The notes: generated from the sequence alone by a model not told the origin. Shown: positions 8,274-17,079, counted from the stretch's first letter. The stretch: 64,000 nucleotides of DNA from Actinomadura livida (GCF_014648675.1 NZ_BMRO01000009.1:18675-82674), one strand, 5' to 3'. Numbers and translations are program-made.

Positions 8274-8587
8274 GAATCTCCTCTTTCCGGCTGTGCCCGG
8301 GGACCGGGGCCCGCGCAGGGCCCGGTGCCGCTCGGGCGGTGTTCGCTGGGGTCGTCTTCGTCGCGTTTCACGCGGGTCGCCGGACCGCGTCCGCCAGGTA
8401 TGTGCCCGGTCAGCCCGTGATCGTCCCGGGGCACCCGGTCAGGCGGCCCCCGCCGTCCGGAGCCGGACGGCTCAGAGGGCCCGAGGCGGCCCGGAACGAC
8501 CTGGGGGTGTCCCGGCAGGTCCGGAGCGGTGCGAGCGGCTCAGTGAGCCGCTGACGGCCCGTTATGACCTAATGTGGGCGGAATTGC
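8274..8587. other. Intergenic region splitting ectB from ectC
   Basis: 314 bp without a convincing reading frame in either strand. It holds a 19-bp palindrome (8534-8552, AGCGGCTCAGTGAGCCGCT) just after ectB and a GC-rich imperfect hairpin at about 8303-8326 near the ectC ribosome site. The first could terminate or process the ectAB message and the second lies in the ectC leader. No clear -35/-10 pair was recognised. Confidence 0.6.
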
Positions 8588-9850
8588 TTAGACGGCCACC
8601 TTCTGGCGGACGGCCTCCAGCGAGTCCGAGATGATCTCCAGGCCCTGGCCCAGCTCGGCCTCGGTCGTGGTGAGCGGCGGCAGCAGCTTGACCACCTCGC
8701 CCTCCGGACCGGAGGTCTCCATCAGCAGCCCGCGCTCGAACGCCTCGGCGCACACCTTCGGCGCCATCTCGGCGTCGTTCATCACCAGGCCCCACGCGAG
8801 CCCGCGGCCGCGGACGGAGTCGACGGCGCCGGCGTGCGTGATCGCGATCGACTCCAGGGCCGCCTGGACCTGCTGGCCCTTGGCGAGCGTCTCCTTCTCC
8901 ATGTCGTCGCCGCCCCAGTAGTCCTCCAGCGCGCCGACGGCGGTGACGAACGCGGGGTTGAAGCCGCGGAAGGTGCCGTTGTGCTCTCCCGGGTCCCACA
9001 CGTCCAGCTCGCGCTTCATCAGCGTGATCGCGAACGGCAGCCCGTAGCCGCTGAGCGACTTGGACAGGCAGACGATGTCCGGGGTGATCCCGGCCTCCTC
9101 GAAGCTGAAGAACGACCCGGTGCGGCCGCAGCCCATCTGCACGTCGTCGACGATGAGCAGGATCTCGTGCCGGCGGCACAGGTCCGCCAGGCCGCGCAGC
9201 CACTCCGGGGTGGCGACGTTGATGCCGCCCTCGCCCTGGACGGTCTCCACGATCACGGCCGCGGGCTTGTCCAGGCCGCTGCCGCTGTCGTCCAGCATCG
9301 TGTCGAACAGCAGGAAGTCGGGCGTCCGGCCGTCCAGGTAGTTGTCGTAGGGCATCGCGACCCCGTGGCCCAGCGGTACGCCGGCGCCGGTGCGCTTCAT
9401 CGAATTGCCCGTCACGGCGAGGGCGCCGAGCGTCATGCCGTGAAAGGCGTTGGTGAAGCTGACGACCGTCTCGCGGCCGGTGTACTTGCGGGCGAGTTTC
9501 AGCGCCGCCTCGACCGAGTTGTTGCCCGCGGGCCCGGGGAACTGGACCTTGTAGTCGAGTCCCCGCGGCTGGAGCACGTACTCGTTGAACCGTTCCAGGA
9601 ACTCCCGCTTGGCGGAGCTGTACATGTCGAGGCTGTGGACGATCGCGTCGCTCGCGAGGTAATCCATCAGCCGCCGTTTCAGCTGCGGGTTGTTGTGCCC
9701 GTAGTTGAGCGTTCCGGCACCGGCGAAGAAATCGAGGTAGCTTTTACCGTTCTCGTCGGTCATGTAGCTGCCCTTCGCGGTGGTGAACACCGTGGGCCAG
9801 CTGCGGCAGTAACCGCGCACTTCCGATTCCAGGCTGGCGAAAACGTCCAT
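8588..9850 (-). CDS. ectB: Diaminobutyrate--2-oxoglutarate transaminase EctB
   Basis: 420 residues, class III aminotransferase. The PLP-linking Lys is Lys264 in CLSKSLSGYGLP, preceded by the cofactor-binding Asp in LLIVDDVQMGCGRTG and the substrate region FFAGAGTLNYGHNNP. It converts aspartate semialdehyde plus glutamate to 2,4-diaminobutyrate, the first committed step. ATG at 9850 gives the usual family length; an open frame extends upstream through ectA in another phase but has no family similarity. CCTGGAGGC on the message a few bases upstream provides a ribosome site. 50 bp separate it from ectA. Confidence 0.95.
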   Translation of the reverse strand: MDVFASLESEVRGYCRSWPTVFTTAKGSYMTDENGKSYLDFFAGAGTLNYGHNNPQLKRRLMDYLASDAIVHSLDMYSSAKREFLERFNEYVLQPRGLDYKVQFPGPAGNNSVEAALKLARKYTGRETVVSFTNAFHGMTLGALAVTGNSMKRTGAGVPLGHGVAMPYDNYLDGRTPDFLLFDTMLDDSGSGLDKPAAVIVETVQGEGGINVATPEWLRGLADLCRRHEILLIVDDVQMGCGRTGSFFSFEEAGITPDIVCLSKSLSGYGLPFAITLMKRELDVWDPGEHNGTFRGFNPAFVTAVGALEDYWGGDDMEKETLAKGQQVQAALESIAITHAGAVDSVRGRGLAWGLVMNDAEMAPKVCAEAFERGLLMETSGPEGEVVKLLPPLTTTEAELGQGLEIISDSLEAVRQKVAV

Positions 9851-9900
9851 GTCTGCCTCCAGGCAGGTTGTCGTGGGGGAGCGGACTGGGATGTGCTGGA

Positions 9901-10449
9901 TCAGTTCGCGTCGGTGATCGGGCCGATCCGGAAGAGCACCTCGGGCTCGTGTCCCCCGTCGGGGAAGTGCTCCGTGCCGAACAGCGGACTGCGGGCGACC
10001 TCGCAGCCGCGGTCCCGGGCGAACGATTCGAACATCGCGGTGGAAGCGGTGTTGTCCGGGGTCACCGTGGCCTCCATGAACCGGTGCCCGCGCGGGGCGA
10101 GTCGGTCGGCGAGGTGGTCGAGCATGCGGCGGGCGAGGCCCTGGCCGCGATGGTCGTGGTCTACGGCGACCTGCCACACGAAGAACGTGTCGGGCCGGGA
10201 CGGGCGGACGTAGCCGGTGATGAACCCACAGGGAGCGCCGGCGTCGCATGCCACCACGGAAGTGTCCGCGAAATCGCGGCACCAGAGCGTGTAGCTGTAC
10301 GGCGAGTTGACGTCCAGGACTCGCGAGTCCCGGGCCATCCGCCAGAGCTCTGGGCCGTCGGAGAGGCTCGGCTCCTGGAGTTGCACGTCCGCGTTCGTCT
10401 CGTTCGGACCGGGGCGTCGGGTCGGTGATTCCAGGGGTTGCGCTGCCAT
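9901..10449 (-). CDS. ectA: Diaminobutyrate acetyltransferase EctA
   Basis: 182 residues, GNAT fold. LDVNSPYSYTLWCRDF matches the EctA substrate region and VAVDHDHRGQGLARRML is the acetyl-CoA pyrophosphate loop. It acetylates the gamma-amino group of diaminobutyrate. The first ~25 residues are low-complexity and not conserved. No Shine-Dalgarno sequence is visible before the ATG, while a TAAATT hexamer ends 8 bases upstream on the minus strand, so the message may be leaderless or nearly so. First gene of the ectoine unit. Confidence 0.93.
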   Translation of the reverse strand: MAAQPLESPTRRPGPNETNADVQLQEPSLSDGPELWRMARDSRVLDVNSPYSYTLWCRDFADTSVVACDAGAPCGFITGYVRPSRPDTFFVWQVAVDHDHRGQGLARRMLDHLADRLAPRGHRFMEATVTPDNTASTAMFESFARDRGCEVARSPLFGTEHFPDGGHEPEVLFRIGPITDAN

Positions 10450-10712
10450 GTCCAGGCAATTTAGCGAATCTCGCGCCGTGATCGCAGAGGAATGTTATCT
10501 ACGAGATGTTTAGCGGCCCGGCCCACTGGGTAGGGTAATAGGCTTTGTCGAATTGGGTGCAATTCGCGAGGGCCCCGCGCGGGCGCTTCCGCGCATTTCT
10601 CCGTGTTACGCAGGTGTTACTGGCGAACCCGCGGCCGGACGTGCCGGGACGCTTCCTGAACGTCAGCTTAATGTTTTGTCGTGACCGCGCGAGGGGTTTT
10701 GTGTATCGGTTG

Positions 10713-10728
10713 TGTGATGTAAGTCACA
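10713..10728. promoter_or_regulatory. CRP-like palindrome TGTGA-N6-TCACA
   Basis: TGTGATGTAAGTCACA is a perfect match to the classical CRP/FNR-superfamily consensus half-sites. It sits 264 bp upstream of ectA in an AT-rich stretch with no other gene start nearby. A Crp-type regulator input into ectoine synthesis is an inference; distance to the promoter is large. Confidence 0.5.
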
Positions 10729-10948
10729 TAAATTCACTGTGAACGTCCCGGGTGCGGCGGGCGTCACGTCGCATCGCGCGAGGTCGTCCGGTCGCGGGCG
10801 TGCTGGGACGCGTGTGGAGCAAGGCGTTGGCGCGGGTTCTGGGAGCCCCCGTCCCTGCCCTTCAAGGGGCAGGTTCACTCACGAACGGGTAAGAGCGGGA
10901 TGGCTGAAAGGTAAGGAATCAGGTGTTTCGGTCACGAGTAGACCGGCC

Positions 10949-10974
10949 GGGGCGCGGCACCGGCGCCGCGCCCC
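10949..10974. terminator. GC-rich hairpin downstream of prolyl iminopeptidase gene
   Basis: 10-bp perfect stem GGGGCGCGGC/GCCGCGCCCC with a 6-nt loop, 73 bp beyond the pip stop on the minus strand. Likely terminator insulating pip from the ectoine promoter region; there is no U-tract. Confidence 0.5.
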
Positions 10975-11046
10975 GCACTGTTTATGGACATGTCACAAGT
11001 GGGTTACGTGACCCATCCGATTCTGGTCGGATTCCGCGACCCCGAC

Positions 11047-12030
11047 CTATGGCGCTTCCGGGCGGCCGTTTCCCGCGAAGCGGTCGGTCGCCTCGATCAG
11101 GCGATGCAGGATTCCCGGCTCGTTGAAGGCGTGCCCGGCGTCGTCGACGATGTGGAACTCCGCCTCGGGCCACGCGCGGTGGAGGTCCCAGGCGGTCGCG
11201 ACCGGCGTGCACACGTCGTACCGGCCCTGAACGATGACGGCCGGGATGTCGCGGATCCTGTCCACGTCGCGGATGAGCTGCTCCTCCTCGAAGAACCCCT
11301 CGTTCATGAAGTAGTGGTTCTCGATGCGGGCGAACGCCACCGCGTAGTCCGGCTCGCCGAACGCCCCGGCCACCTCCGGGTCGGGCCGCAGCGTGATCGT
11401 GGAGCCCTCCCACGTCGACCACGCCTTCGCCGCCGCGACGCGCACGTCCCGGTCCGGGGAGTTGAGCCGCTCGTGGAACGCCGAGATGAGGTCCTCCCGC
11501 TCGTCCTCGGGGATCGGCTCCAGGTACTTCTCCCACAGGTCGGGGAACAGCAGCGACGCGCCCTCCTGGTAGAACCAGTACAGCTCGAAAGGCCGCAGCG
11601 TGAAGATGCCGCGCAGCACCAGCTCTGTCACCCGCTCCGGATGCGTCTGCGCGTACGCCAGCGACAGCGCGCTGCCCCAGCTCCCGCCGAACACCAGCCA
11701 GCGCTCGATGCCCAGGTGCTCGCGGAGCCGTTCCATGTCGGCCACCAGGTTCCAGGTGGTGTTCGCCTCCAGTGACACCTCCGGGTCCTTCGCGTGCGGC
11801 AGGCTCCGGCCGCAGTTGCGCTGGTCGAACAGGACGATCCGGTACCTCTCGGGATCGAACTGCCTGCGGTGCGCCGGGCTGCACCCGGCGCCCGGGCCGC
11901 CGTGCAGCATGACCGCGGGCTTTCCCTCGGGGTTCCCGCACACCTCCCAGTAGAGTCGGTTGCCGTCGCCGACGTCGAGCAGCCCGGAGTCGTACGGCTC
12001 GATGGGCGGATACAGGGTGCGAAGCTCCAT
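11047..12030 (-). CDS. pip: Prolyl iminopeptidase
   Basis: 327 residues from the ATG at 12030 (MELRTLYPP). Alpha/beta-hydrolase of peptidase family S33: oxyanion loop HGGPGAG near residue 43, FDQRNCGRS, nucleophile elbow GGSWGS near residue 105, catalytic Asp in VQGRYDVCTP and His in DDAGHAFNEP. It removes N-terminal proline from peptides in the cytoplasm. A start six codons upstream is possible but the family normally begins with a sequence like LYPxIEPY. Stands alone, with a hairpin after it. Confidence 0.93.
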   Translation of the reverse strand: MELRTLYPPIEPYDSGLLDVGDGNRLYWEVCGNPEGKPAVMLHGGPGAGCSPAHRRQFDPERYRIVLFDQRNCGRSLPHAKDPEVSLEANTTWNLVADMERLREHLGIERWLVFGGSWGSALSLAYAQTHPERVTELVLRGIFTLRPFELYWFYQEGASLLFPDLWEKYLEPIPEDEREDLISAFHERLNSPDRDVRVAAAKAWSTWEGSTITLRPDPEVAGAFGEPDYAVAFARIENHYFMNEGFFEEEQLIRDVDRIRDIPAVIVQGRYDVCTPVATAWDLHRAWPEAEFHIVDDAGHAFNEPGILHRLIEATDRFAGNGRPEAP

Positions 12031-12414
12031 GGAGCGCGATTGTCCCACCCGTCACACCGTCCCGCGCGGTGTGACCCGCGGCACCCGCCGGACCCGCCGC
12101 GGACGGCCCGCACAGGCCCCGAGCAGGGACGCCGTGTGCGCGGATACCGTGCGAGGATCAAGAAAGTAAACCCCAAACTGGGCAAAGGTTCCGCTGGTCG
12201 CGACTAGAGTGCCTTCAGTGAGCGAAGCGACGAGGCGCAGGGCCGGTGGCGGAGCGAACGAGATGTGCAGACCTACCCCCGCGAACGCGGCCGGACGCCG
12301 CCCGGCGAGGAGACGCGTGAGCGAGATGACGAGCCGCCGGGCGAGGATCGCCGCGAGCGGGACGAGCAGGGCCATGGCGTTCACGTGGCACCGAGCCGTG
12401 AGGCGAGGAGAGCA
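12031..12414. other. Leader region before the coiled-coil gene
   Basis: 384 bp. A TAGAGT hexamer at 12205-12210 could be a -10 box. From GTG at 12218 an Arg-rich 66-codon frame runs to a TGA that overlaps the coiled-coil start (GTGA); I do not regard it as a proven gene. The stretch 12327-12347 resembles a repeat also seen at 14472 and 35124 but with more mismatches. Confidence 0.35.
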
Positions 12415-14226
12415 GTGAGTGAGCTGAACGGATCGGGCGGTTCCCGCGGAGTCCCGGACGCGGGTTCCCCCTGGAACGCGATGGGGCGCGACCCGAACCG
12501 CGCGCCCGAGGCGCCGGTGCCGGCCGCCCAGCAGCCGATCCAGATGTCCAAACCCGCCCAGCAGCAGCCGCAGCAGACCCAGCAGGCCCAGCAGGCCCAG
12601 CAGCCGCCCCACCAAGCGCCGCAGGGGCAGCACGGCCGCCAGGGCCGTCCCGGCGAGCTCGTGCGCGCCGAACTCGTGCGCGCCGAACTCGAGAAGCCCG
12701 AGGCCCAGCCCTGGGACATGGTCGAGCGGCTCCGCCAGATGGCCGACCTCATCGGCGACGCGCTCGCCGCCGGTGAGCGCAAGGTCAGCGAGGTGCAGAG
12801 CGAGATCGCCTCGCAGGTGGCGGCCGTCGCCGCCGAGAAGGAGACGGCCCAGCGTGACGCGGCGGCCGCCTGGGGCGAGGTTCAGCGCGCCCGGGGCCAG
12901 GCCGAGCAGGCCGAGCGCCGCGCTGTCGAGGCCGAGCGCCGCCTGAACGATGCGCAGAACGAGGTCGCCTCGCAGGTGGCGGCCGTCGCCGCCGAGAAGG
13001 AGGCCGCCCAGCGTGACGCGGCGGCCGCCTGGGGCGAGGTTCAGCGCGCCCGGGGCCAGGCCGAGCAGGCCGAGCGCCGCGCCGTGGAGGCCGAGCGCCA
13101 GTTCGCCGACGCCGACCGCCGTATCGCCGAGGTCCAGAACGAGGCCGTCACGCAGATCGCCGCGCTCCAGACCGAGAAGGAGAACGCGCAGCGGGACGCC
13201 GCCGCCGCGTGGAACCAGGCGCAGCAGGGCCGCGCCCAGGCCGACCAGGCCCGCGGCCAGGCCGAGCAGGCGCGCATCCAGGCCGACCAGGCCCGCGCGC
13301 AGGCCGAGCAGACCCGCGCGCAGATGGAGCAGGTGCAGGGCCAGGTCGAGCAGGCCGAGCGCCGCGTCGCCGAGGCCGAGGCCACCGTCCGGCAGGCCAT
13401 CCAGCAGCGCGACGCCATGAGCGAGGCCCGCGACGACGCGCTCCGCGCCGTCGAGGAGGCCGTCACCGGGCGCCGCTCCGCCGAGGCGGAACGCGACCGC
13501 GTGGCCGAGCAGGCCGGCGAGCTGTCACGCAGCCTGGAGTCCGCCCACGCCGAGCTGTCGGCGCTGCGCGCCAAGGTCACCGACGCCGAGATGACCGCGC
13601 AGAACCTGCAACACGCCATCGTCGCGGCCGGGCAGGAGACCGACGAGTCCCGCCGCCGCGCCGAGGTCGCCGAGCACCGCGCCCAGGAGAACGAGCGCCG
13701 CGCCATCGAGGCGGAACGCCGTGCCCAAGAGGCCGAGCGCCGCTTCCAGGAGGCCGTGGGACGGGCCGAGAACGCCGAGGCCGAGCGCCAGCAGGCCCTC
13801 GACACCGCTTCGCAATCGCTGGAGGCCGCCAAGAAGGCCGAGCGCGAGCGCGACGGCAACGCCAAGGCCAAGGAGGCCGCCGAGCGGGCCCGCGAGGCCG
13901 CCGTCCAGGCCCAGGCACGCGCCGAGTCCGAGCTGACCCTGGCCCGCGGCCGCGCCGACCAGGCCGGCCGCGAACGCGACAAGGCCGTCGCGGCCATGCG
14001 CCAGATGGCCGCCGAACGCGACGCCATCGCCGAGAAGCTGGCCGAACGCGACCAGTGGGTGGATCAACTGGCCCAGGCCGTCACCGAGCAGCGCGCCCAG
14101 ATCGCCGAACTCTCCCAGGAACGCGACGCCGCCCGCACCGCCGCCGACCAGGCCCGCTCCCTGATCGACGAACTGACCCGCCAACTCCGCACCATAATGC
14201 CCACCGCAGCCACCCCCCGCCTCTAA
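12415..14226 (+). CDS. Long repetitive coiled-coil protein
   Basis: 603 residues from GTG at 12415 (GAGGAG 6 bp upstream). The first ~75 residues are Gly/Pro/Gln-rich and disordered (QQPQQTQQAQQAQQ). From about residue 100 to the end it is one continuous Ala/Glu/Arg/Gln heptad coiled coil with repeated EQAERRAVEAERR units. A 53-residue segment is duplicated almost exactly (DNA repeat entry below) and a third, diverged copy follows. No membrane segment or signal is seen. It resembles in style the cytoskeletal or polarity coiled coils of actinomycetes (FilP/Scy type), but I see no specific signature, so the function is unknown. Stands alone before pyrG. Confidence 0.75.
   Translation: MSELNGSGGSRGVPDAGSPWNAMGRDPNRAPEAPVPAAQQPIQMSKPAQQQPQQTQQAQQAQQPPHQAPQGQHGRQGRPGELVRAELVRAELEKPEAQPWDMVERLRQMADLIGDALAAGERKVSEVQSEIASQVAAVAAEKETAQRDAAAAWGEVQRARGQAEQAERRAVEAERRLNDAQNEVASQVAAVAAEKEAAQRDAAAAWGEVQRARGQAEQAERRAVEAERQFADADRRIAEVQNEAVTQIAALQTEKENAQRDAAAAWNQAQQGRAQADQARGQAEQARIQADQARAQAEQTRAQMEQVQGQVEQAERRVAEAEATVRQAIQQRDAMSEARDDALRAVEEAVTGRRSAEAERDRVAEQAGELSRSLESAHAELSALRAKVTDAEMTAQNLQHAIVAAGQETDESRRRAEVAEHRAQENERRAIEAERRAQEAERRFQEAVGRAENAEAERQQALDTASQSLEAAKKAERERDGNAKAKEAAERAREAAVQAQARAESELTLARGRADQAGRERDKAVAAMRQMAAERDAIAEKLAERDQWVDQLAQAVTEQRAQIAELSQERDAARTAADQARSLIDELTRQLRTIMPTAATPRL
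12808..13099 (+). repeat. In-frame 159-bp tandem duplication in the coiled-coil gene
   Basis: 12808-12940 and 12967-13099 are about 97% identical over 133 bp with a period of 159 bp (53 codons, close to whole heptads). The near identity at synonymous positions points to a recent duplication. A third copy from about 13126 has diverged. Confidence 0.85.
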
Positions 14227-14670
14227 CCAGAGCCCAGGCACAAGACCAGTCCGCAAGCCACCAGCCCCGACACCCCGCCAGGGACCTAGTAAGGCCCGAC
14301 GTGAGCTCTCCACACGTCACAGCCCCGCTGTACGTCACAGCCACGCTGTCCCGAACCTAGGGGTCTTCGCGGACGCTGCTACATCAGCCACCGCCGCAAC
14401 CCCGCAACGACCCCAACGCCTGCGATCGCGTCCGAAGGCAGGTTTCGAGCCTGCGAGAAACCTGATCGCGCAGCGAGCCGCTAGGCGAGCCGGAGCGATG
14501 CAGCGATCGCACGCATTGCCCGCCGAAGGGAAGGCGCTCTAGCGCCTGACCGCCAAGGGCGATGCAATAAGCGCGAGCCCCCAGGGCCCGACCGCCGAGG
14601 GCAATGCAATAAACTGAGAGCCCGTGGACAGTGCGTTGTCCGCCTCGCAACGACCACGGGAGCATCTTCT
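14227..14670. repeat. Repeat-rich intergenic region before pyrG
   Basis: 444 bp with several nested repeats. TGCGATCGC (14421-14429) pairs with GCGATCGCA (14503-14511); inside it CAGGTTTC/GAAACCTG (14439-14464) forms a second hairpin, and AGCGAGCCGCTAGGCGAGC (14472-14490) is shared with 35124-35142 at 18 of 19 positions. Two direct repeats of 27 bp (14544-14570 and 14586-14612) follow with a 42-bp period and few mismatches. The pyrG promoter must lie in or just after this region. Coding potential is low. Confidence 0.7.
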
Positions 14671-16365
14671 TTGCCTTCGGCAGCCACTGGTAGCTCGCGG
14701 CCTACCAAGCATCTCTTCGTCACGGGCGGTGTCGCCTCCAGCCTCGGCAAGGGGTTGACGGCGTCCAGCCTCGGGCGGCTTCTGGCCCTTCGCGGCCTCC
14801 GCGTCACGATGCAGAAGCTCGACCCGTACCTCAACGTCGACCCCGGCACGATGAACCCGTTCCAGCACGGTGAGGTCTTCGTCACCGACGACGGCGCGGA
14901 GACCGATCTGGACATAGGCCACTACGAGCGGTTCCTCGACACGGAGCTGCACGGGTCGGCGAACGTCACCACCGGGCAGGTCTACTCGAACGTGATCGCC
15001 AAGGAGCGGCGCGGGGAGTACCTCGGCGACACCGTGCAGGTCATTCCGCACATCACCAACGAGATCAAGGACCGGATCATCGGGATGGCCGGCGACGGCG
15101 ACGTCGACATCGTCATCACCGAGGTGGGCGGGACGGTCGGCGACATCGAGTCGCTGCCGTTCCTGGAGTCGGTCCGCCAGATCCGGCACGAGATCGGCCG
15201 GGACAACTGCTTCTTCCTGCACGTGTCCCTGCTGCCCTACATCGGCCCGTCCGGGGAGCTGAAGACCAAGCCGACGCAGCACTCGGTCGCGGCGCTGCGC
15301 TCCATCGGCATCCAGCCCGACGCGATCGTGTGCCGGTCCGACCGGCCGATCACCGACGGGCTCAAGCACAAGATCAGCCTGATGTGCGACGTCGACCGGG
15401 AGGCCGTGGTGTCGGCGGTCGACGCGGCGTCGATCTACGACATCCCGAAGGTGCTGCATTCCGAGGGCCTGGACGCGTACGTGGTGCGGCGGCTGGACCT
15501 GCCGTTCCGCGACGTGGACTGGGGCGCGTGGGACGAGCTGCTGCGGCGCGTCCACAAGCCGGCCCGCGAGGTCACGATCGCGCTGGTCGGCAAGTACATC
15601 GACCTGCCCGACGCGTACCTGTCGGTGACGGAGGCGCTGCGGCACGGCGGGTTCGGCAACGACGCCAAGGTCCACATCCGCTGGGTGAAGAGCGACGACT
15701 GCGAGACGCCCGAGGGCGCCAAGCGGGAGCTGGACGGCGCCGACGGCGTGCTCATCCCCGGCGGGTTCGGGGTGCGGGGGATCGAGGGCAAGCTCGGCGC
15801 GGTGCGGCACGCCCGGGAGAACCGGGTCCCGCTCCTCGGCATCTGCCTCGGCCTGCAGTGCATGGTGATCGAGGCGGCGCGGACACTGGCCGGGCTCGCC
15901 GGCGCCGGCAGCGCCGAGTTCGACGCGGCCACCGCCCACCCGGTCGTCGCGACGATGGCCGACCAGATCGACGTGGTCGCCGGCGAGCGGGACATGGGCG
16001 GGACGATGCGGCTCGGCCTCTACCCGGCCGACCTCGCCGAGGGGTCGATCGTCCGGGAGCTGTACGGGGAGGCGAAGGTGTCGGAGCGGCACCGGCACCG
16101 CTACGAGGTCAGCAACGCCTACCGGGACCGGCTGGCGGAGTCCGGGCTGCGGTTCTCCGGCCTGTCGCCCGACGGCCGCCTGGTCGAGTACGTCGAGCTG
16201 CCCCGCGAGCAGCACCCGTTCTTCGTCGGCACGCAGGCGCACCCGGAGTTCCGGTCCCGCCCGACCCGCCCGCATCCGCTGTTCACCGGGCTGGTGTCCG
16301 CGGCGCTCGACTATGCCGAGGCCCGCACGGGCGACGGCGAGGCGGGGAACGTGACCGTTTCATGA
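14671..16365 (+). CDS. pyrG: CTP synthase PyrG
   Basis: 564 residues. N-terminal amidoligase domain begins KHLFVTGGVASSLGKGL (P-loop), with LDPYLNVDPGTMNPFQHGEV; the C-terminal class I glutamine amidotransferase has IPGGFGVRG and the nucleophile Cys in LGICLGLQCM. Converts UTP to CTP with glutamine. Start is TTG at 14671, preceded by GGGAG at 7 bp; an ATG/GTG with a better site is not present in frame. It overlaps the NUDIX gene by 4 bp. Head of the conserved pyrG-der block. Confidence 0.97.
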   Translation: MPSAATGSSRPTKHLFVTGGVASSLGKGLTASSLGRLLALRGLRVTMQKLDPYLNVDPGTMNPFQHGEVFVTDDGAETDLDIGHYERFLDTELHGSANVTTGQVYSNVIAKERRGEYLGDTVQVIPHITNEIKDRIIGMAGDGDVDIVITEVGGTVGDIESLPFLESVRQIRHEIGRDNCFFLHVSLLPYIGPSGELKTKPTQHSVAALRSIGIQPDAIVCRSDRPITDGLKHKISLMCDVDREAVVSAVDAASIYDIPKVLHSEGLDAYVVRRLDLPFRDVDWGAWDELLRRVHKPAREVTIALVGKYIDLPDAYLSVTEALRHGGFGNDAKVHIRWVKSDDCETPEGAKRELDGADGVLIPGGFGVRGIEGKLGAVRHARENRVPLLGICLGLQCMVIEAARTLAGLAGAGSAEFDAATAHPVVATMADQIDVVAGERDMGGTMRLGLYPADLAEGSIVRELYGEAKVSERHRHRYEVSNAYRDRLAESGLRFSGLSPDGRLVEYVELPREQHPFFVGTQAHPEFRSRPTRPHPLFTGLVSAALDYAEARTGDGEAGNVTVS

Positions 16366-17009
16366 GCCCGGCCGGGGGCCTCGGCCCGGACGACGTCCGG
16401 GACCGTCCCGAGCGCTGGGACGTCGTGGAGGAGTCCACGGTCTTCGAGGGGCGCGTGTTCGGCGTCCGCAGCGACCGGGTGGAGATGCCGCGCGGCGACG
16501 GCACCGAGATCGTCGTGCGCGACCTGGTGCGGCACGTCGGCTCCGTCGGCGTCATCGCCGTCGACGACCGCGACCGGGTGCTGCTGCTGCGGCAGTACCG
16601 CCATCCCGTGGGGCGGCTGCTGTGGGAGGCGCCGGCCGGGCTGCGGGACGTCGACGGCGAGCCCCTGCACAAGCTCGCCGAGCGGGAGCTGCTGGAGGAG
16701 GCCGGGTACCGCGCGGGCCGCTGGGACACCCTGGTCGACGTGTACACCTCGCCCGGCATGACCGACGAGCGCGTCCGGATCTTCCTGGCCCGCGACGTCG
16801 CCGAGGTGCCCGCGGACCAGATCGACTTCGAGCGCGTCCACGAGGAGGCCGACATGCCGGTCGTGTGGGTGCCGCTGGAGGAGGCGGTCCGCAAGGTGCT
16901 GGCCGGCGACCTGCACAACATGATCACCTGTGCGGGGGTGCTGGCGGCGCAGGCCGCGCGGGCGTCGGGATACGCCGGGCTGCGCCCGGTCGACGCGCCG
17001 GAGAGCTGA
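16362..17009 (+). CDS. NUDIX hydrolase, ADP-ribose pyrophosphatase type
   Basis: 215 residues. The NUDIX box reads from GLRDVDGEPLHKLAE into RELLEEAGY (residues ~88-112), with the upstream LLRQYRHPVGRLLWEAPAG typical of ADP-ribose pyrophosphatases, which split ADP-ribose to AMP and ribose-5-phosphate. The ATG overlaps the pyrG stop (ATGA). The same gene follows pyrG in mycobacteria. Confidence 0.9.
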   Translation: MSPAGGLGPDDVRDRPERWDVVEESTVFEGRVFGVRSDRVEMPRGDGTEIVVRDLVRHVGSVGVIAVDDRDRVLLLRQYRHPVGRLLWEAPAGLRDVDGEPLHKLAERELLEEAGYRAGRWDTLVDVYTSPGMTDERVRIFLARDVAEVPADQIDFERVHEEADMPVVWVPLEEAVRKVLAGDLHNMITCAGVLAAQAARASGYAGLRPVDAPES

Positions 17010-17079
17010 CCGGGATGGGGCCCCGCGCCGGGCCGGAGGGGGCATGATGGGCGGGACTCCGTAGCCACGCCCGGAAGAG

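Larger units (their letters stand above)
10450..11046. promoter_or_regulatory. 597-bp upstream region of the ectoine operon
   Basis: Non-coding by inspection: the small frames here are rich in rare combinations and lack ribosome sites. From the ectA side it contains a candidate -10 (AATTTA complement, 10458-10463), an AT-rich tract 10500-10740, a CRP-like palindrome (10713-10728), a 7-bp-stem hairpin CCTGCCC/GGGCAGG (10854-10873) and a 10-bp-stem hairpin (10949-10974). The length and AT content suggest more than one regulator input for this osmostress operon. I do not recognise a riboswitch. Confidence 0.5.

Noticed and set aside
8339..8554. Plus-strand frame in the ectB-ectC gap
   Set aside because: Amino-acid pattern and lack of a ribosome site do not support coding; it spans both palindromic structures.
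10663..10878. Small minus-strand frame in the ectoine upstream region
   Set aside because: No ribosome site, no recognisable pattern, and it crosses the CRP-like palindrome and a hairpin.
10840..10980. Possible riboswitch upstream of ectA
   Set aside because: Hairpins are present but I could not match conserved elements of the ydaO/c-di-AMP or other known classes.
14409..14520. tRNA-like fold (GGTTTCGAGCC resembles a T-loop)
   Set aside because: No acceptor/anticodon arms of the right length and no CCA context; the hairpins are explained by the palindromic repeat.
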